NCBI GenBank assembly: GCA_023438065.1
Contig: JAEXRH010000012.1
Span: 62,001-126,000 of the forward strand
Direction: 5' to 3'
From: Spirochaetota bacterium
GTDB lineage: Bacteria; Spirochaetota; Spirochaetia; Treponematales; Treponemataceae
DNA: 64,000 nt
Shown piece after piece: positions 1 to 7,646 of the stretch. The position numbers and the translations under genes were made by a program. Within the stretch, counting starts at the first letter, position 1. Each line of letters starts with the position of its first letter. The notes below the pieces were generated by a model. It saw nothing but the letters and a program-made list of their open reading frames with translations. It was not told where the DNA came from and did no database searches.

Positions 1-714
1 CTTTCCCCATTTCTTGTACTGGCTATAGATGTCAAAGAGCTGGGGGATGTCGTCGAACGCGCTCAAGCGGTCCGAGTGCGCGGTGGGCGGAAACCTGAGG
101 AGAAAACCGTCGCCGTAGGGGCGCAGCTCGAAGACCGTGAGAATGCCGGTGCTGTCGAGCAGGGGCTGAATATACAGGTCGCTGTAGGACCCGATGGTAT
201 TGATGAGGATCTTCGGCCTGCTCGTATGATTGATGAGTCGATAGGTGTCGGGCTGGTTGGTGTTCTCGAAAAGGGCGAGGGCTTCTTCGTACGAGACGTA
301 TCTCGTCTCGACCGGGATATTGGCGTCGACGATTTCCCGCATCTTCGCTTCGAGCGCCTTGATGTCGATTTCGCTGTGGTTTCCGCCCGATTCCATCGTG
401 TAGTAGTATCCGTAGCCGAGGCTATGGCCGACGAGAAGCCTGAGGGAGGGATAGAGCTCCCGCGCCGCCGCCGCGAGGACGAGGCAGAGCGTTCGCCTGC
501 ACACATTGGAGCCTTCCGTCGTCTCGGTGGTCACGGGCTCGACCTTCGACCGCACGTCTATGCTCCGGGAAAGCGAGAACAGTTCGTTGTTGACGCGGAT
601 TGCGACGACGGGACATTTCCCCGCCGTGAATCGATTCTTGATCTTAGCGCCGGTAACGGGTGAGTCGAAGTCCTCGACCGTGCCATCGGGAAAGGTAATC
701 GTGACTTTTGACAT
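1..714 (-). CDS. TGS-domain nucleoside (uridine) kinase-like protein, N-terminal part
   Basis: The gene starts at 714 and runs off the left edge, so only the first 238 residues are visible. A strong ribosome site (GAGGAGG) sits 6 bases before the ATG. Residues 1-65 look like a TGS domain (start MSKVTITFPDGTVEDF), followed by a region like the second additional domain of threonyl-tRNA synthetase (VGHSLGYGYYYTME). This TGS plus ThrRS-like front end ahead of a uridine-kinase domain is known in spirochaetes and some Firmicutes. The kinase domain itself would lie outside the window, so the kinase call is inferred from the front half only. A stand-alone TGS protein is the alternative. Confidence 0.7.
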   Translation of the reverse strand, partial: MSKVTITFPDGTVEDFDSPVTGAKIKNRFTAGKCPVVAIRVNNELFSLSRSIDVRSKVEPVTTETTEGSNVCRRTLCLVLAAAARELYPSLRLLVGHSLGYGYYYTMESGGNHSEIDIKALEAKMREIVDANIPVETRYVSYEEALALFENTNQPDTYRLINHTSRPKILINTIGSYSDLYIQPLLDSTGILTVFELRPYGDGFLLRFPPTAHSDRLSAFDDIPQLFDIYSQYKKWGK

Positions 715-886
715 GGGAACCTCCTCTGATGCGGAACCAATTGGATACGCGGTAGGGAAAAGTATACCATGCGCGCATTCCTTTCGCCAGGGAAAACCGC
801 GCCCGAGGTGAACGGGTGGCGCCCTGCAGTGAGGTACCGCGCGAGGACTGTGATAGTTGATACGGTATCGATTGAGAGGGGAGTTT

Positions 887-960
887 CGGGACCGGAGGGA
901 CTCGAACCCCCTACCTACTGCTTAGAAGGCAGTTGCTCTATCCGGATGAGCTACGATCCC
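887..960 (-). tRNA. tRNA-Arg (anticodon TCT)
   Basis: A 74-base cloverleaf on the minus strand. The acceptor stem GGGATCG pairs with CGGTCCC (one G-T pair), the anticodon stem ACTGC/GCAGT encloses CTTCTAA with anticodon TCT, and the T loop is TTCGAGT. CCA is not encoded. It lies 3 bases downstream of tRNA-Pro and is probably processed from the same transcript. Confidence 0.95.
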
Positions 961-963
961 GGA

Positions 964-1036
964 TCGGGATGAAGGGATTCGAACCCCCGATCTTCTGGTC
1001 CCAAACCAGACGCCTTAGCCACTAGGCTACATCCCG
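964..1036 (-). tRNA. tRNA-Pro (anticodon TGG)
   Basis: A 73-base cloverleaf on the minus strand. The acceptor stem CGGGATG pairs with CATCCCG, which gives the 5' C typical of bacterial tRNA-Pro. The anticodon stem TCTGG/CCAGA encloses TTTGGGA with anticodon TGG. CCA is not encoded. It is the first gene of a two-tRNA unit with tRNA-Arg. Confidence 0.95.
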
Positions 1037-1046
1037 TGCGATTCCC

Positions 1047-1075
1047 AGTTTACGGAAATGGGAATCCCGTGTCAA
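1047..1075 (-). promoter_or_regulatory. Promoter of the tRNA-Pro/tRNA-Arg unit
   Basis: Read on the minus strand: -35 TTGACA (1075-1070), a 17-base spacer and -10 TAAACT (1052-1047), ending 10 bases before the first base of tRNA-Pro. The match to a housekeeping-sigma promoter is very good. Confidence 0.85.
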
Positions 1076-1093
1076 GGCAAGGGATTTCGCGCC

Positions 1094-1798
1094 TTATGTC
1101 CCCGATTCCTCGTCGGCCGGAAAAAGATGGAGGTCGGGAAGGATGAATGAATGCTCCGCGTTATACGCCGTCCTTATGACCGATTCGCTCGTTATGCCGA
1201 GTTCGAAGAAGAAATTGACGGTATCGAAACCGGGTTTCTCGATGCGTATCTCCCAGGGAAATACCTTCTTGATTCCCTCGACCTTCGCGCTCTCGGGTTT
1301 GACCCAAAAGGTATACGTTCCCGGCGTATAGGCCGATATCGTGTACGGGTTTTCCCATGAGGAGTCGATCGATGGCGCGGGGTTCGTTCCGGAAAGGAGT
1401 AGGACCGATATATCCTTGACCGGCTCGAAGGTGAGTCCGTCGAGGACGCGGCCCACGAAGGTCGGAAAGTTGAACACGGGTGTATCGGGCATGTCCGACT
1501 CGGACGTGTTGTGCGGGCGTTTCGAGGAAAGAACCTGTTTCATTCCCTCGAGACCGATCCTGCTGATGTCCGCGGTCAGTTGTTGCTTGTCTATCGATTC
1601 CTCGTTCTGGTTGTACGCGAGTCCGCGACCCGACTTGATGTACCGGGGCGGTATCCGGTTAAGGACGTAACAGATGGTATCGAGTCTGCACTGGGGACAG
1701 CTGCAGGTGAGCCATGGCGCGTTATTCGATCTCGCGGCGTCAAAAAGGTCGTTGACCTCGGCGTACACGAGCTCTTCCATCAGGTTATGCACATTCAT
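1094..1798 (-). CDS. ComFB-domain protein with a C-terminal beta-rich domain
   Basis: 234 residues, with GGAGG 6 bases before the ATG. Residues 1-60 match the late-competence ComFB family: MNVHNLMEELV, then cysteines in TCSCPQCRLDTICYVLN and the family motif NRIPPRYI. After a polar linker, residues ~110-225 look like a carboxypeptidase-regulatory or Ig-like beta domain (FVGRVLDGLTFEPVKDISVLLLSG). ComFB proteins are often near motility, c-di-GMP or competence genes, and their biochemical role is still unclear. There is no signal peptide, so a cytoplasmic location is expected. The C-terminal extension is not part of the usual ~90-residue ComFB protein. Confidence 0.7.
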   Translation of the reverse strand: MNVHNLMEELVYAEVNDLFDAARSNNAPWLTCSCPQCRLDTICYVLNRIPPRYIKSGRGLAYNQNEESIDKQQLTADISRIGLEGMKQVLSSKRPHNTSESDMPDTPVFNFPTFVGRVLDGLTFEPVKDISVLLLSGTNPAPSIDSSWENPYTISAYTPGTYTFWVKPESAKVEGIKKVFPWEIRIEKPGFDTVNFFFELGITSESVIRTAYNAEHSFILPDLHLFPADEESGT

Positions 1799-1840
1799 GA
1801 AATCCTCCGGCTAACGGCACAAGGCGGCCTTAAAAAAAGT

Positions 1841-3124
1841 TTAACCCACGGGTGTCCATTTGGCAAGTTTTTCCGCGAGCGCGGGGGCTTCCGCGATACG
1901 CGCCGCGATTCGGGGGTGACAGGCGTACCTCACCATCCTGAGCGAGGACGTAAAGCGGGACACGACGTCGCGCGAGAAAACCGTGGAACTTTCGTTGAAT
2001 GAAACCCCTTCGTCCCGTATATAAAGGTCGCTTTCGAAGGAGATGCATTCGGGTATGTCGATGAGCACGTCCGCGGGACGTACTTCCTGCGAGAGTTCGT
2101 CGGAAAGGAAGCGGGCGAACCGCGCCTCCGCCTTCGCGCGCGTGGCCAAGTCCTCGAGCGTCCTGATACCGGGCGACGCGACATCGAACGAAACCTCCGA
2201 GACGACCCGGAAGAAGCGTTTCGCGCGCATGTCCGCGGCGAGTGACCGCTCAGGATACTCGAGGGAGTCGATGAGCGCGTGGATTCCCGTATCGTCCTGG
2301 CTGTAGAGTGTCTCGGGCTCCAGAAGCTTTCCCGACAGCGCGGCGAAGATCGCCTTTTTCATCATCGCCGTCGCGATCCGCACGCGCGGATGCCAGTATA
2401 CGGATCGATACATCAGGTATTTGGAGAAAAGCACGCTTTCGATCGCCATGAGCGATTTTCTGTCGACCGTTATCCCCCGCTCGGGATCGGGAATCACGCT
2501 CGAGAGGATGAAGTCGGTGTCCTGTATGCCGTAGGGAACCCCGCAAAAATACGCGTCGCGGTTGAGGTAGTCGAGCTTGTCGGGATCGAGGACTCCCGAG
2601 AGGATCTTCCTGAAAAACGCGATCTCGTGCTTTCGTCGCGCGGGAAGGGTGCCTTCCTTGTCGACGATTGCCGCCGCGGTCTCGGGATCCGCGCCGCATC
2701 CGGCGACGAGGGACGCGAGCGGTTCCGTCAGGATCGCGCGCGCGGTGAGCGTCTCGTGGTCCTCGAGCGGGAGATCCTTGAGGGAATGGGTGAAGGGAAA
2801 GTGGCCGAGATCGTGGAGGAGCGCCGCCGCGAGGAACGAATAGCATCCCTCTTCGGTAACCCATGCCGACGCCCCGCGCGCGAGAAGCGCGCCGAGCGCC
2901 CGGTGCGCGACGTGATAGACGCCGAGGGAATGGGACGCCCTCGTATGGGTCGCGCCCGGATAGACGAGCTCGGTGGGCCCGAGCTGCCTGATCCGGTGGA
3001 GCCTGAGAAAGGGCTCCGAGCGGGTGATCTCGCGGAGACCCGGAGTGAGCCAGATATTGCCCCACACCGGATCGCGCACGGCCTCGCTGAACCGAGTTTC
3101 GTCGATCGGGCCGGTGTCCGTCAT
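1841..3124 (-). CDS. HD-domain phosphohydrolase (dGTPase-like)
   Basis: 427 residues. The HD metal site is visible: H in HTRASHSLGVYHVAHRAL, the HD pair in LLHDLGHFPFTHS, and a later Asp in LDPDKLDYLNRDAYFCGVPYG, the characteristic segment of the dGTPase/SAMHD1-like family. It probably hydrolyses a nucleotide or dNTP; the exact substrate cannot be read from sequence. It follows the aconitase gene after 9 bases on the same strand with no clear ribosome site of its own, so translational coupling is likely. The C-terminal ~130 residues are family-typical but carry no recognised motif. Confidence 0.85.
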   Translation of the reverse strand: MTDTGPIDETRFSEAVRDPVWGNIWLTPGLREITRSEPFLRLHRIRQLGPTELVYPGATHTRASHSLGVYHVAHRALGALLARGASAWVTEEGCYSFLAAALLHDLGHFPFTHSLKDLPLEDHETLTARAILTEPLASLVAGCGADPETAAAIVDKEGTLPARRKHEIAFFRKILSGVLDPDKLDYLNRDAYFCGVPYGIQDTDFILSSVIPDPERGITVDRKSLMAIESVLFSKYLMYRSVYWHPRVRIATAMMKKAIFAALSGKLLEPETLYSQDDTGIHALIDSLEYPERSLAADMRAKRFFRVVSEVSFDVASPGIRTLEDLATRAKAEARFARFLSDELSQEVRPADVLIDIPECISFESDLYIRDEGVSFNESSTVFSRDVVSRFTSSLRMVRYACHPRIAARIAEAPALAEKLAKWTPVG

Positions 3125-3133
3125 CGGTATCTT

Positions 3134-5095
3134 TTACTGCCCGCCCAGGCGCGTGTACGCGGCGAGTCCGCCCGCGAGGAGGATTTTCCGCGAGCGCTCG
3201 TCGAGGTCGTTCTTCGCGGTGAAGGCGAAGCCGTCTGATTTCCGCGTAAACGCGAAAGACGCGCCGCTTTCGAGCGATTTCCTGATACCGGAGAACTCGA
3301 TCTCGTCACCTTGCGCGATTTTGTCGTAGGCCGTCGCGTCCTCGAGGACGAGCGGCACGATTCCGTAGTTCACGAGGTTCGCCTTGTGGATGCGCGCGAA
3401 TGATTTCACGATGACCGCCCGGACGCCGAGGTACATCGGGGCGAGGGCGGCGTGCTCTCGTGAGGAGCCCTGGCCGTAGTTCTCGCCGCCGAGGACGAAG
3501 CAGCCCGATCCCGCCTTGGCTCGGTCGTAGAAACCGGTGTCGAGACGTTCGAAGGTGAAGCGGGAGATCTCGGGGATGTTCGAGCGGAGCGGGAGGACCT
3601 TCGCCCCGGCGGGCATGATGTCGTCGGTCGAGACGTTGTCGCCCGCCTTGAGCATCACCGGGAGCGTGAGCGACTCGGGGAGCGCGGGGCTCGCCGGACA
3701 CGGCTTGATGTTCGGACCGCGGATGATCTCGGTCTTTTTCGCGTCCTCGAGCGGGAGCGGGGCGACGAGCATGCCGTCGTCGCGGGCGCAACACGATAGG
3801 TCAGCGGCGAAGCCGGGAAGGTTCTCGGCGAGCTTTGCCGCGACACTCGTCGGGTCGGCGATGACGCCCTCGATCGCCGCGATGGCGGCCGTTTCGGGGG
3901 ACACGAGGTAGACGCCCGCGTCGGGAGTTCCCGAGCGGCCCTTGAAGTTGCGGTTGAAGGTGCGCAGGGTCACGCCCTCGGAATTGGGCGCGAATCCCAT
4001 GCCGATGCAGGGACCGCACGCGCTTTCGAGGATGCGGAAGCCGGCGCGGATGAGCTCGCCGAGGACTCCGGTTTTCTCCGCCTGCATGAGGGTCTGGCGG
4101 CTTCCGGGGGAAATGCCCGCCTCGACCCAGGGCGCGACGTGCTTGCCCTTGACGATGGCCGCGACCGCGGTAAGGTCGGAAAGGGAACTGTTCGTGCAGC
4201 TTCCGATGGCGACCTGGGTAACCTTTTTACCCGCGAGGCTCGCGATCGGCGCGACCGCGTCGGGGGAGTGGGGGCAGGCCGCGAGCGGTTCGAGGGCCGA
4301 AAGGTCGATCTCGATCACCTTGTCGTAGACCGCGCCCTCGTCCGCCTGCAGCGGAACGAAGTCGTTTCCGCGGCACATGGCCTCGAGGAAAGCGCGGGTG
4401 TTGTCGTCGGAGGGGAATACGCTGCACGTGGCGCCGAGCTCGGCGCCCATGTTCGTGATGGTCGCGCGCTGCGGGACGGTGAGATTCGCGACTCCGGGAC
4501 CGAAGTACTCGTAGACCGAGCCGACGCCGCCCTTGACCGTCTCGCGGCGAAGAACCTCGAGGATGATGTCCTTCGCCGAGACGCCCGAACGGAGCTTGCC
4601 GCTGAGCTTTACCCCGAAGACGCGCGGCATCGCGAGATGAAACGCGCCGCCGCCCATCGCGACCGCGACGTCGAGCCCGCCCGCGCCGATCGCGATCATG
4701 CCGATGCCGCCGCCAGTGGGCGTATGCGAGTCGGATCCGAGGAGAGTCTTGCCAGGCGCGCCGAAACGCTCGAGATGGACCTGATGGCAGATGCCGTTAC
4801 CGGCGCGGGAAAACCAGAGACCGTACCTCGCGGCGATGCTCTGGAGATACCGGTGATCGTCCATATTCTTGTAGTCTTCCTGGAGGGTATTGTGGTCGAT
4901 ATAGGATACCGAGAGCTCGGTCTTGACCCGGTCGAGTCCGATGGTCTCGAACTGAAGGTACGCCATGGTTCCGGTGGCGTCCTGGGTAAGGGTCTGATCG
5001 ATGCGGATCGCGATATCCTGTCCGCGCGCGGGAAGGCCGTCTTTCGGTTCAACGAGGTGGTTTTTGAGAATCTTTTCGGTGAGGGTAAGCGCCAT
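3134..5095 (-). CDS. acn: Aconitate hydratase (Aquifex-type)
   Basis: 653 residues; it interconverts citrate and isocitrate through a [4Fe-4S] cluster in the cytoplasm. Cluster cysteines are visible in GSCTNSSL and ESACGPCIGMGF. The substrate loop GSDSHTPTGGGIGMIAIGAG and the C-terminal swivel-domain signature GENYGQGSSREHAAL are intact. The length fits the short Aquifex-type aconitases (~650) rather than the ~900-residue AcnA. CAGGAGA lies 7 bases before the ATG. It is transcribed divergently from the gene at 5191 and is followed by the HD phosphohydrolase. Homoaconitase or isopropylmalate isomerase are less likely, given the single-chain architecture. Confidence 0.92.
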   Translation of the reverse strand: MALTLTEKILKNHLVEPKDGLPARGQDIAIRIDQTLTQDATGTMAYLQFETIGLDRVKTELSVSYIDHNTLQEDYKNMDDHRYLQSIAARYGLWFSRAGNGICHQVHLERFGAPGKTLLGSDSHTPTGGGIGMIAIGAGGLDVAVAMGGGAFHLAMPRVFGVKLSGKLRSGVSAKDIILEVLRRETVKGGVGSVYEYFGPGVANLTVPQRATITNMGAELGATCSVFPSDDNTRAFLEAMCRGNDFVPLQADEGAVYDKVIEIDLSALEPLAACPHSPDAVAPIASLAGKKVTQVAIGSCTNSSLSDLTAVAAIVKGKHVAPWVEAGISPGSRQTLMQAEKTGVLGELIRAGFRILESACGPCIGMGFAPNSEGVTLRTFNRNFKGRSGTPDAGVYLVSPETAAIAAIEGVIADPTSVAAKLAENLPGFAADLSCCARDDGMLVAPLPLEDAKKTEIIRGPNIKPCPASPALPESLTLPVMLKAGDNVSTDDIMPAGAKVLPLRSNIPEISRFTFERLDTGFYDRAKAGSGCFVLGGENYGQGSSREHAALAPMYLGVRAVIVKSFARIHKANLVNYGIVPLVLEDATAYDKIAQGDEIEFSGIRKSLESGASFAFTRKSDGFAFTAKNDLDERSRKILLAGGLAAYTRLGGQ

Positions 5096-5155
5096 CTTGC
5101 GTCTCCTGCTGATTGGAATGAATCTTCAACGGTACTGTACCCCGTTCGATCGAGA

Positions 5156-5184
5156 TTGTCCATATCTTCGTAATATGGTATATT
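5156..5184 (+). promoter_or_regulatory. Promoter giving a predicted leaderless mRNA for the gene at 5191
   Basis: -35 TTGTCC (5156-5161), a 17-base spacer and -10 TATATT (5179-5184). Only 6 bases separate the -10 box from the ATG at 5191, so the transcript should begin at or next to the start codon. No Shine-Dalgarno sequence is present. Confidence 0.7.
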
Positions 5185-5190
5185 TTCTCC

Positions 5191-5802
5191 ATGAAAAAAA
5201 GGCGGATTCTTGCCGGAACCCTCACTTTTCTGCTTTTTTCTCGCCCATTTACCCTTCCGCACGCGGAAACGGTTCGTGAGCGCGCTACCCTTCATTTCCT
5301 CATGAACCGGTGGACCGTTCAGCCAAAGGCGGTTCCCCATGCTCCCCTTCCGGCGGTTGATGCCCCGGGCGGGGATGAATCCTTCGTCGCGTTGAGGATT
5401 GCCGACGATTCCTCGGTTCCCGCCATCTATCCCGAGGCCGAAGGGCTTGGAACGCTTGATTTCACCGGTGTCCCCGACGGCTTCCTCCGGTTTCTCGATG
5501 AAATCGGAACGGGCTTTCTCGAAAAAATGGTCGATCCCGAACGGTGCAGCCCCGATCGCGCCTTTCTTGCCCCGGTGACCGCCTTCAAGCTCGAACGCTT
5601 GCCGTCGCTTACCCAAGTCCTCTATGCGCGCCCCGAGGATCTCGGCGCATCGCTCATGTCGGTTCGGTACCGACTGACGGTTCCCTCGGGACCTGAGCGA
5701 AAATTCGTCTATATAACGGTGATCGTATCGGGAATCGAAACCGGCCCGACGATCGACGACATTATCTTCGACGGACTGTCCTATGCCAACGCCGCTCAGT
5801 AG
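5191..5802 (+). CDS. Uncharacterised exported protein
   Basis: 203 residues, not recognised. The N-terminus MKKRRILAGTLTFLLFSRPF followed by a small-residue cleavage area (PHAET) looks like a Sec signal peptide, so a periplasmic location is likely. The rest is mixed alpha/beta without Cys-rich or catalytic motifs. It overlaps the next gene by 20 bases, which suggests co-translation. The start is fixed by a promoter whose -10 box ends 6 bases upstream. It may be a spirochaete-specific envelope protein; no function is proposed. Confidence 0.65.
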   Translation: MKKRRILAGTLTFLLFSRPFTLPHAETVRERATLHFLMNRWTVQPKAVPHAPLPAVDAPGGDESFVALRIADDSSVPAIYPEAEGLGTLDFTGVPDGFLRFLDEIGTGFLEKMVDPERCSPDRAFLAPVTAFKLERLPSLTQVLYARPEDLGASLMSVRYRLTVPSGPERKFVYITVIVSGIETGPTIDDIIFDGLSYANAAQ

Positions 5803-6607
5803 GATCGAGCGAGAATACATCCTCAAGACGCTGAGGGAAACGCTGCCGGCGTTTACGGTGCTCTCGGGTACGCGCCATTCGACGATCCCCGATCGCTCGT
5901 ATGCCTGCGAGGGGGAACGGATTCAGTTATCGCCCGAGTGCGTCGACTCCCTGGACGGCCGGGAAGGCTCGTCGTTTCGATTCTGTTTCTATCACCGTCA
6001 ACGAGGCATGTTTTTCGACCTTTCTGACGGTCCGTTTAGAAACGGCAATGTCTCGTTTACCCTTCCCGAAGAGCTCTATTTGGCGAATCTCGAAAGGCCC
6101 GACGACGGGCGATACCTTTTGGAAGTAACGTTCCACGATTCGGTTTTCCGCGCGGAACCGAGTCCGGCCTTTCCCCTCGACGCCGTCCTTCCGGATCCCC
6201 TGATCATGGAAGCGAAGAAGAACGCGCTGGAAAAGATCTCCCGACGGGCCGGGCTCGACGCGGAAACGGTGACCGCGACCTATCGCCTGTATGAGTATCT
6301 CGAATGCGTGGCCCGACGGGGGAGGGGCGATCTCGACGACCGAAGCGTCTTTCTCTACGCCGATCATCGTTTCGCGATCGCGTCTTTTTTCACTGAGCCG
6401 GGGCGTCCTGAGGGGTTTCCCCCGAAGGAGGCCATAATGACTCTGGAGATGCGCATTGACGCACGGCATATCGTCACCGACGCGTGTATTGCGGGCATCA
6501 TTCCCGTCTCGGAAACCCTTTCGGTCTGTTGCTTTTCCCTGAAAGATCCCAAAGAAGAGGATAAGCGCTTTCTCTTTGAACGGCTTTATCGCGAGAAGTA
6601 CCGATAA
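5783..6607 (+). CDS. Uncharacterised protein, possibly PilZ-related
   Basis: 274 residues with no signal peptide or membrane segment. The opening SRIEREYILKTLRE and the terminal beta-rich segment with LSVCCFSLKDPKEEDKRFLF resemble the N-domain and beta-barrel tail of treponemal proteins with PilZ-like folds, but the c-di-GMP motifs RxxxR and (D/N)xSxxG are not present, so nucleotide binding cannot be claimed. It overlaps the exported protein upstream by 20 bases, suggesting one operon. A bidirectional-looking hairpin follows at 6663. The PilZ link rests on overall pattern only. Confidence 0.45.
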   Translation: MPTPLSRIEREYILKTLRETLPAFTVLSGTRHSTIPDRSYACEGERIQLSPECVDSLDGREGSSFRFCFYHRQRGMFFDLSDGPFRNGNVSFTLPEELYLANLERPDDGRYLLEVTFHDSVFRAEPSPAFPLDAVLPDPLIMEAKKNALEKISRRAGLDAETVTATYRLYEYLECVARRGRGDLDDRSVFLYADHRFAIASFFTEPGRPEGFPPKEAIMTLEMRIDARHIVTDACIAGIIPVSETLSVCCFSLKDPKEEDKRFLFERLYREKYR

Positions 6608-6653
6608 GACTCGCGGCAGGTTCCTCGTCGTACGCGATGGGCGCGATGAGGAT

Positions 6654-6683
6654 ATAAAAAAAGCGCCCGGTTTTCCCGGGCGC
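6654..6683 (-). terminator. Terminator of the rsbU-V-W unit
   Basis: Read on the minus strand, GCGCCCGG (6683-6676) pairs with CCGGGCGC (6670-6663) around a 5-base loop and is followed by a run of eight U. It lies just beyond the stop of the RsbW-like gene and may also stop transcripts from the plus strand. Confidence 0.9.
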
Positions 6684-6704
6684 CCGTTAAAAGGGTTCTG
6701 TCTC

Positions 6705-7256
6705 TTATTCCCCGTCGATCGAGATGCCGTGACGCCTCTGGGGGTACTTCTTGAGCATCGCGACGCCGTTTCTCTTGTCGTTATACACGAATCCGCCGTT
6801 CCAGTACTCGAGGGCCGCGAAGAGAGCGTTACCGCCGTCCTGCTCGTCGCTCCTGTTCGTGCGGAAGGAAACGTAAGAACCGAGGTGCTCGAAGTCCTGC
6901 TGATAGAGGCATTCAAGTCTCTTGCGGTTAAAATCGTTCCATTTTTCGAGATCCTTGAAACCGGGGCCCTCGTCCTCGACGATCAGGTGGGCGTGGGTTG
7001 AACTGAAGGAATACCATACGCGGACCTTCTTGTTGAGGTCGCAGTCGTTTCCGTGCTTGACGGCGTTCTTGATGATCTCGCTGATCTGCTGCTCAAGAAG
7101 GTTGATTTCCTTGATCTCGAGCGGCGCGGACTGAACGATTAGGAGGGTAAAGTAGCGTATTTGGCGGAAATCCGAGGGGAATTCCTTGTAAAGCATATTG
7201 GTTTTATCGAACAGAGGATCGCTTCCGTCGGCTCGCAGCTCTTTGATTGGGTTCAT
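6705..7256 (-). CDS. rsbW: RsbW-like anti-sigma / histidine-kinase-fold ATPase
   Basis: 183 residues. The GHKL ATPase N-box (EIIKNAVKHGND) and G1 box (DEGPGF) are visible, as in SpoIIAB/RsbW serine kinases. GAGGAG lies 8 bases before the ATG. In the classical partner-switch this kinase phosphorylates the STAS protein encoded just upstream in the transcript (7281-7619), and the PP2C phosphatase at 7647 reverses it. No sigma factor gene is nearby, so the kinase's other partner is unknown. The ATPase fold ends with an extended region (residues 130-183) that is less conserved. Confidence 0.85.
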   Translation of the reverse strand: MNPIKELRADGSDPLFDKTNMLYKEFPSDFRQIRYFTLLIVQSAPLEIKEINLLEQQISEIIKNAVKHGNDCDLNKKVRVWYSFSSTHAHLIVEDEGPGFKDLEKWNDFNRKRLECLYQQDFEHLGSYVSFRTNRSDEQDGGNALFAALEYWNGGFVYNDKRNGVAMLKKYPQRRHGISIDGE

Positions 7257-7280
7257 GCTCGTATCTCCTCGACTCTCTGA

Positions 7281-7619
7281 TTAACCTTCCATCTGCTGGA
7301 GGGCTTCTTCGATGCTGTTCGTTATCGGGAAATATCCCATGAGCTTCGTGAGCTCGATAACCTTCTTGACCGAACCATGGATATTGGTAATGGCGAGCTT
7401 GAGGTTCATTTTCTTGACGGTAGAGCAGATGTAGATGAGCGCTCCGATCCCGGAGGAGTCGATATAGTCAACCTGCTCGAGATTGATGATAAAGGACTGA
7501 ACGTTTTTCTCAAGCATCTTCATTACGAGTTCCTTGAGTTTGTAAGAGTTGTAGAGGTCCATTTCCCCGTTTACATCTATGATGTATACTTCGCCGTTCT
7601 TCCTGATCTTAAGTTCCAT
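7281..7619 (-). CDS. rsbV: STAS-domain anti-sigma factor antagonist
   Basis: 112 residues, a complete single STAS domain. The phosphorylatable serine lies in the classic motif YIDSSGIGAL (residues ~52-61). AAAGGAG lies about 10 bases before the ATG. It sits between the RsbU-like phosphatase and the RsbW-like kinase in one operon, which is the standard arrangement for a partner-switching module: dephosphorylated STAS protein sequesters the kinase and frees its target. Confidence 0.93.
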   Translation of the reverse strand: MELKIRKNGEVYIIDVNGEMDLYNSYKLKELVMKMLEKNVQSFIINLEQVDYIDSSGIGALIYICSTVKKMNLKLAITNIHGSVKKVIELTKLMGYFPITNSIEEALQQMEG

Positions 7620-7646
7620 GCTGGTGCTGCTCCTTTACCCTCTTCG

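Noticed and set aside
2279..3238. A 319-codon plus-strand frame opposite the HD phosphohydrolase
   Set aside because: Arg/Glu/Gly-rich shadow frame; the opposite strand encodes a clear HD-family enzyme.
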